From PCC-9228 sp964477525 (GTDB lineage Bacteria > Cyanobacteriota > Cyanobacteriia > Cyanobacteriales > PCC-9228), in contig CAYZHY010000004.1 in assembly GCA_964477525.1 (NCBI GenBank), positions 1-64,000 of the forward strand: a DNA stretch of 64,000 nucleotides. The letters run 5' to 3'. Below the pieces are notes generated by a model. It saw only the letters and a program-made list of their open reading frames with translations. It made no database searches and was not told the origin of the DNA. Position 1 is the first letter of the stretch; every line of letters starts with the position of its first letter. Shown in pieces: positions 59,404 through 64,000 of the stretch. A program made the position numbers and the translations under genes.

Positions 59404-61413
59404 ATGATGCAGCGGATTGCCCGTTGGTGGTCAGAATTTAACCTCCAAACCAAACTCATGGCAGTTGCCACCTTGGTGGTTTCCTTAGTCATGAGCGGTT
59501 TAACCTTTTGGGCAGTTAACACCATCCAACAAGACGCGCGCATGAACGATACCCGCTTCGGTCGGGATTTGGGATTGCTGCTAGCCGCCAACGTTGCCCC
59601 CCTTGTCGCAGAAGACAACCGCGCCGAACTGGCTCGTTTTTCCCAAAGATTTTATCGAAGTACCTCCAGCGTACGCTATTTACTTTACGCCGACCGCGAC
59701 GGTTCCATATTTTTTGGCATTCCTTTTTGGGAATCGGAAGTTCACAACTCCCTAAGCATTCGCCGCCGCATGCAGCTTCCCGATGAATTTGGCAAAGATA
59801 CCGAACTGCCCCTGGTCAGACAGCACGAAACCCCAGAAGGTCAGGTAACCGATGTTTTCGTGCCCCTGCGCCACGAAGGCGAATACCTCGGCATTTTGGC
59901 CGTGGGCACCAACCCCAATCCTACTGTGGTAGCTTCATCGTACCTCACCCGGGATGTCGCGATCGCGGTTTTTGTCTCCATTTGGGCCATGGTCATTTTA
60001 GGCGCCGTTTTCAACGCCCTCACCATCACCAAACCCATCAAAGAACTGCTTATCGGTGTCAAAAATATTGCCGCCGGCAACTTCAAACAACGCATTAACT
60101 TACCCTTCGGTGGCGAACTGGGAGAACTCATCAACAGCTTCAACGAAATGGCCGAGAAGCTGGAACGCTACGAAGAGCAAAACATCGAAGAACTCACCGC
60201 CAGCAAAGCCAAACTAGAAACCCTCGTATCCACTATTGCCGATGGCGCTGTCTTGCTCGATACCAACCTGCAAATTATCCTGGTCAACCCTAACGCCAGC
60301 CAAATCTTCGGCTGGGAAGGCAAAAGCGTCACCGGTCAAAGCATCCTGGAACTTCTCCCCGACCCCATCAAAATGGAATTAAGCCGACCTTTACAGGAAA
60401 TGGCTACCGGTCAAACTAGCGACAGCAGCGAAGGCTTTACCCCCGTAGACCGGTGTTCCGAGTTTCGCGTTACCTTAGAAAAACCCCACCGGCGTACCGT
60501 ACGCATTTTGCTGACCAACGTTCTCTACCGACTGCGGGATTGCCCCAAAGGCATTGCCATTACCGTACAAGATATTACCCGCGAAGCCGAACTCAACGAA
60601 GCCAAAAGTCAATTTATCAGCAACGTCTCCCACGAACTGCGCACGCCCTTATTTAATATAAAATCCTTTATCGAAACTCTAAACGAATACGGCGAAGAAC
60701 TCAACGCCGCCGAGCGGCAAGAATTTCTGGAAACAGCCAACCGCGAAACCGACCGTCTCACCCGCTTGGTCAATGATGTTTTGGATTTAAGCCGTCTCGA
60801 ATCCAAACACAACTACAATTTATCCGCGGTGGATCTTGCCCAACCCATCGAACAAACCCTGCGTACCCACCAACTCAACGCCAAAGACCGCCAAATCGAG
60901 ATTTCCCAAGAAATCGAACCTAACTTACCCCCCGTTCTCGGTCATTACGACCTGCTGCTGCAAGTTTTTTCCAATCTCGTCGGCAACTCCCTGAAATTCA
61001 CCGAAGCCAACGGCAAAATTGTCATTCGCGCCTACCTGGTCAGTGGAGAAGATGCCGGCATCGCCGATACATCCCACCTTCCCCCCGAGAAGTTACCCAA
61101 ATTCGTGCGCGTAGAAGTTTCCGACACCGGCATTGGCATCGACAAAGAAGACCAAGAAAGTATTTTTTCCCGCTTTTTCCGGGTAGAAAACCGCATTCAC
61201 ACCTTAGAAGGAACCGGCTTGGGTCTGTCTATCGTTCGCAATATCCTCGAAAAACACCACAGCAAAGTTCACCTAATCAGCGAAGTCGGCGTGGGCAGTA
61301 CCTTCTGGTTTGACCTACCTGTCTACGAGGAAAAAAGCAGCAACGAATCTCACTTGCCCAGCGGTAGCTCAGAGCAACAGGAAGTGGGTGTTGGTGAGGC
61401 AGAGATATCTTGA
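59404..61413 (+). CDS. nblS: NblS/Hik33-type sensor histidine kinase
   Basis: The 669-residue product starts at 59404 (MMQRIARWWSEFN), because the upstream TTG at 59383 is weaker. Layout: membrane helix 1 (about 18-42), a periplasmic domain to about 175, membrane helix 2 (180-205), HAMP (about 206-260), PAS (about 275-390), then the H-box NVSHELRTPLFNIKSF (His near 410). The ATP domain has NLVGNSLKFTEANGK, DTGIGIDKEDQ and GTGLGLSIVRNI, all intact. This fits NblS/Hik33/DspA, which senses light, cold and osmotic stress and signals to RpaB and phycobilisome genes. It follows purD. Confidence 0.9.
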   Translation: MMQRIARWWSEFNLQTKLMAVATLVVSLVMSGLTFWAVNTIQQDARMNDTRFGRDLGLLLAANVAPLVAEDNRAELARFSQRFYRSTSSVRYLLYADRDGSIFFGIPFWESEVHNSLSIRRRMQLPDEFGKDTELPLVRQHETPEGQVTDVFVPLRHEGEYLGILAVGTNPNPTVVASSYLTRDVAIAVFVSIWAMVILGAVFNALTITKPIKELLIGVKNIAAGNFKQRINLPFGGELGELINSFNEMAEKLERYEEQNIEELTASKAKLETLVSTIADGAVLLDTNLQIILVNPNASQIFGWEGKSVTGQSILELLPDPIKMELSRPLQEMATGQTSDSSEGFTPVDRCSEFRVTLEKPHRRTVRILLTNVLYRLRDCPKGIAITVQDITREAELNEAKSQFISNVSHELRTPLFNIKSFIETLNEYGEELNAAERQEFLETANRETDRLTRLVNDVLDLSRLESKHNYNLSAVDLAQPIEQTLRTHQLNAKDRQIEISQEIEPNLPPVLGHYDLLLQVFSNLVGNSLKFTEANGKIVIRAYLVSGEDAGIADTSHLPPEKLPKFVRVEVSDTGIGIDKEDQESIFSRFFRVENRIHTLEGTGLGLSIVRNILEKHHSKVHLISEVGVGSTFWFDLPVYEEKSSNESHLPSGSSEQQEVGVGEAEIS

Positions 61414-61423
61414 AGGTGAGAAG

Positions 61424-61578
61424 CTGGGGAGCGTGGGTGCGTGGGTGCGTGGGAGATTGGGAGATATAATTGGTTGTTTTCTCCGATACCCCGATGCCCC
61501 GAAGCTCCCATGCCCCGATGCTCTTACATCAGATACCCCGATGCCCCGAAGCCCCCATGCCCCGATGCTCTTACATCA
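61424..61578 (+). repeat. G-rich array followed by 47-bp tandem repeat
   Basis: GGGAGCGT/GGGTGCGT units (61424-61465, G-quadruplex type) lead to GGGAGATATAATTGG. Then two 47-bp C-rich units (61485-61531 and 61532-61578) contain CCCCGATGCCCCGAAGC and CTCTTACATCA. The order (G-array, GGGAGAT core, C-rich array) resembles the composite repeats at 8681 and 10371. The tandem abuts the assembly gap, so the real copy number is unknown. Confidence 0.75.
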
Positions 61579-61608
61579 AACGCGGTACCTTACCGTACTT
61601 GTTCCATT

Positions 61609-61708
61609 NNNNNNNNNNNNNNNNNNNNNNNNNNNNNNNNNNNNNNNNNNNNNNNNNNNNNNNNNNNNNNNNNNNNNNNNNNNNNNNNNNNNNNNNNNNN
61701 NNNNNNNN
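61609..61708. other. Assembly gap of 100 N
   Basis: Exactly 100 N, the usual placeholder length. The 55 bases before the gap (61554-61608) are identical to the 55 after it (61709-61763), including the last codons of the minus-strand flavoprotein gene. The two contigs very likely overlap, and no sequence may be missing. Confidence 0.92.
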
Positions 61709-61725
61709 CCCATGCCCCGATGCTC

Positions 61726-62892
61726 TTACATCAAACGCGGTACCTTACCGTACTTGTTCCATTTATAATACCGTTCCCAAGCTAGCTTCGCCCAGTGCGC
61801 CCACATGCCTCTGGGTGCGTATCCTTTATCTTCGTCGCGATAAACAAACACGCCGTCATCGCCCAAATCCATTACGCACAGTAAGTTAATTTCTTCGCGG
61901 AAACTGGCAGTAGGCTCTTTGCCGGCTTCCTGCAAAGCAATATTTTCGGCAGCGGTTCTGGCCATAACCTCAGCCAAATGCCCTTGTTTGGCACGCCAAG
62001 TTGGTCCTTCAAAGAAGGAACTGTCGCCAATGGCGTAGCAATTATCAAATCCTTGCGCCAAGCCGCCATTGTTGACCGGTACAAATCCAGCATCCGTCAG
62101 CGGCAAATCGGAATTCGCCAGTACGGGATTGCCGCTCAAACCAGGAATGTAAGCGATTAAATCGGCTTCCACGTAGGAATCGTCTTCAAAAATAATGGAG
62201 TTTTCGGTGAATTCTTTGAATTTCTTGCCCGTGCGAGTTTCGATATTGCGCTCTTTGAACAATCCTCCTAGTTTGGTTAAGCCCTTTTCTCCCAGTCGTT
62301 TGCCTGGTGTGGGGGAAGGACTAAAGAAAATTAGTTTAAAGTTGTCGCGCAATCCTTTTTCCCGCAAGTAATGGTCCATGTTGAACGCTACTTCAAACAT
62401 GGGACCGCCACGCACGGCTGTGGAATCTTTGGGATTGCCGCTAAAGCCGCACGCAATGGTGCCGTGACCTCGTTCTACCAGTTCTAGAAATTTCTCTTGA
62501 ATGCGCATCCCTTCTTCGGGACCGCTGCACACGGAATACGTATTTTCTACTCCTTTTGGCTTGACTTTGGTAGCGCCTAAGGCTACGATAAGATAATTGT
62601 ACTGATGCTCTTGCTTGTCGGTGACGACGTGCTGTTGTTGTGCCCGAATGTCCTTCACTTGTTCGTGAAGGAAGTTAAATCCGTGAATCTCAGCCAGTTG
62701 CGGTAAGGGGATGGACAAGTCTTCTACAGTACGTTTGCCGATGGCTAACCAAATGGAAGCCGGGTAAATATACAAAAAGTCCCGATTGGAAATTAAATCG
62801 ACTTGATAGTCATTTTTGAATTTTTTCTTCAAGTCGATGGCTGCTTCCACGCCACCGAGTCCACCGCCTAAAACTAATATCTTCTTGGTCAT
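61726..62892 (-). CDS. FAD-dependent pyridine-nucleotide-disulfide oxidoreductase, SQR-like
   Basis: A 388-residue flavoprotein with the N-terminal FAD fold ILVLGGGLGGVEAAI (5-19), a second motif VALGATKVKP (about 103-112) and the C-terminal FAD site DNCYAIGDSSFF (283-294). Cys122, Cys148 and Cys339 lie at spacing close to the three redox Cys of sulfide:quinone oxidoreductase, and GFSGNPKDSTAVRGGP is characteristic of an SQR-like branch. It may oxidise sulfide or another thiol and reduce a membrane quinone; type II NADH dehydrogenase is an alternative. The gene's 3' end is duplicated across the gap but is complete. Confidence 0.78.
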   Translation of the reverse strand: MTKKILVLGGGLGGVEAAIDLKKKFKNDYQVDLISNRDFLYIYPASIWLAIGKRTVEDLSIPLPQLAEIHGFNFLHEQVKDIRAQQQHVVTDKQEHQYNYLIVALGATKVKPKGVENTYSVCSGPEEGMRIQEKFLELVERGHGTIACGFSGNPKDSTAVRGGPMFEVAFNMDHYLREKGLRDNFKLIFFSPSPTPGKRLGEKGLTKLGGLFKERNIETRTGKKFKEFTENSIIFEDDSYVEADLIAYIPGLSGNPVLANSDLPLTDAGFVPVNNGGLAQGFDNCYAIGDSSFFEGPTWRAKQGHLAEVMARTAAENIALQEAGKEPTASFREEINLLCVMDLGDDGVFVYRDEDKGYAPRGMWAHWAKLAWERYYKWNKYGKVPRLM

Positions 62893-63322
62893 AGGTTGCC
62901 TCTAAAATTCTGTTTGGTCAATTAGCGAAAAAAAACAGCACCAGCGAAGGCGAAGCGTCATTGTTTCGGCGCTAGCATACTCGATATCAATCGCCGATGC
63001 TTTTTATCTCTTATTAATTATATAACATTATAGTTGATTAAACGTCAATTGAGGGCAATGTTGTTTGTAGGCAATAGAGAAGTTCTAGGTAGGCGGATTC
63101 TGCCTTTGGCGGTTTTTACTGGTAGAAGCTTTGGTGGAACTAGGCGGGATGATTGCCACCAACCAAAATATTGCTTGAGAACGATAGCTAGAAAATTTTA
63201 AATTGAATATAAATGGATTTTGTTTTTCCGCCTAAAAAAATTCTTGTAGGGACGTTGCGCAAAGCGCCCCTACAACATATTATTGTATACAAACCAAATA
63301 AAAAGCTCTAGCGATCGCCGGA
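62893..63322. other. Intergenic region with a palindromic repeat
   Basis: A 430-base region between two minus-strand genes. It holds promoter material near 63010-63040 (TTATATAACATTATAG, AT-rich) and the TGTAGGG-type inverted repeat at 63244-63275. No frame or RNA gene is convincing. Confidence 0.5.
63244..63275. repeat. Palindromic repeat (TTGTAGGG...CCCTACAA type)
   Basis: TTGTAGGG-CG-TGCGC pairs with GCGC-CCCTACAA over nearly its full length (63244-63275). It belongs to the family of GTAGGGGCG palindromes dispersed in cyanobacteria and may act as a terminator for the upstream gene. Related to 56451-56504. Confidence 0.7.
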
Positions 63323-63979
63323 CTATCTGTTCTGTAAAATAGCCTTAATTTTCGCCTTAGCTTGTTCCAGTTCTTCTGAGCTGGGTGTGGTCTGCTGCCA
63401 ACTGTCTCGTTCTTGCAAGCGATCGCACCACTGCTGTATGGTGGGATAATCATCCAGAGGCATCCCCAATACAGGTAAAGTGGGAATCGCCGTTCCCGCC
63501 ACAATATCGGCGAGTGTCAGTTGTTGTCCCATTAAATAGGGACCATTTTTTATCAACAAATCGCTCAAAAAGCGCAATACCGTATCGATTTGCTTTTTCG
63601 ACTTGTCCAACTGTTGCGGTTCCACCGGAATATCGATACTCTGACGCAGCAGAGCAATGGTCGCTGGTTGGAACTCATTAATCATTACCAATTCCACCAT
63701 GCGTACCGTCGCCATATTTTGCGCATCCGTTGGCAACAAAGACGGATCGGGATATTTTGCTTCCAGATAGTCTAAGATAGCTAACGACTCAAAAACCCGA
63801 AATCCACCATCAACAATCACCGGGATATGGTGAAACGGATTGAGTTTCAAAAACTCTTCTTGGAACTGGTCGCCATCCAGATTCATTAAAACCGGTTCAA
63901 AATCCAACTGCTTCTCCAGCAGAGCAACCCAAACCCGACGAGCATTGTTGGAAACGCGCGTATAGTAAAACTGCAACAT
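63323..63979 (-). CDS. Glutathione S-transferase
   Basis: A 218-residue protein: thioredoxin-fold N-domain (about 1-80) with MLQFYYTRVSNNARRVWVAL, the cis-Pro region NPFHHIPVIVDGG and the glutathione-binding VFESLAILDYLE (Glu-Ser motif). An all-helical C-domain with TLADIVAGTAIPTL follows. The Ser14 or Asn region takes the role of the catalytic Ser/Tyr. It conjugates or reduces electrophiles with glutathione; the substrate is not known. Length is typical. It has a palindromic repeat beyond its 3' end. Confidence 0.9.
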   Translation of the reverse strand: MLQFYYTRVSNNARRVWVALLEKQLDFEPVLMNLDGDQFQEEFLKLNPFHHIPVIVDGGFRVFESLAILDYLEAKYPDPSLLPTDAQNMATVRMVELVMINEFQPATIALLRQSIDIPVEPQQLDKSKKQIDTVLRFLSDLLIKNGPYLMGQQLTLADIVAGTAIPTLPVLGMPLDDYPTIQQWCDRLQERDSWQQTTPSSEELEQAKAKIKAILQNR

Positions 63980-64000
63980 AAGCCAACCTAGAAAAATTTA

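Overview
The window comes from a cyanobacterium. The HIP1 octamer GCGATCGC occurs throughout. The gene set is also diagnostic: prolycopene isomerase CrtH, bicarbonate transporter BicA, carboxysome shell protein CcmP, a ferrochelatase with a chlorophyll-binding tail, Psb32, a CRR7-type NDH-1 protein and an NblS/Hik33-type sensor kinase. Genes sit on both strands in short operons or singly, as is usual in this phylum. The left edge cuts a gene. A run of 100 N at 61609-61708 marks a scaffold join.

Layout. 1-8.3 kb: two tandem SPINDLY-type (GT41) glycosyltransferases beside a type IV pilin-like gene, an orphan ExbD, a secreted FxLYD-like protein, then YggT, a YtxH-like protein and uracil phosphoribosyltransferase. 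8.4-13.6 kb: a probable small RNA, then crtH between two inverted copies of a composite G-array/C-array repeat, then bicA and a DUF389 membrane protein. 14-20.3 kb: a hydrolase, an aldo/keto reductase, a decayed CHAT-domain gene, a pentapeptide-repeat membrane protein, tRNA-Leu(UAG), two copies of a promoter-bearing element of about 120 bp, a repeat-rich membrane protein and a pyrophosphohydrolase remnant cut at a G-rich repeat. 20.3-35.7 kb: Tex, SOUL, ParA, Era, a degenerate GAF histidine kinase, a MtnX-like phosphatase, LD-carboxypeptidase, a GT4 glycosyltransferase, Hsp20, a sugar dehydrogenase lipoprotein, GNAT and an M16 peptidase. 36-45.4 kb: DUF1830, GNAT, a peptidoglycan-binding protein, Psb32, a methyltransferase, HemH, PhzF, a gamma-glutamylcyclotransferase-like protein, LeuS and DUF4346. 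45.5-50.6 kb: arsenic operon arsR-acr3-arsC, ccmP, bioF, CRR7 and DUF2854. 50.6-56.4 kb: an AT-rich accessory stretch with a lipoprotein pseudogene, PsiE, a hydrolase, a solitary D12-class adenine methylase and an unrecognised 366-residue protein. 56.6-64 kb: a secreted protein, fasciclin, PurD, NblS, the assembly gap, an SQR-like flavoprotein and GST.

Functional threads. Inorganic carbon use (BicA, CcmP), photosynthesis upkeep (CrtH, HemH with tail, Psb32, CRR7, NblS), arsenic resistance and cell-surface glycosylation are the clear themes. The least explained material is non-coding: two promoter-bearing repeats (18517-18639, 20181-20300), a terminator-ended small RNA with a pyrimidine-rich 5' end (8490-8610), and the G-array/C-array repeat family. 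I found no CRISPR array, prophage or intact insertion sequence.
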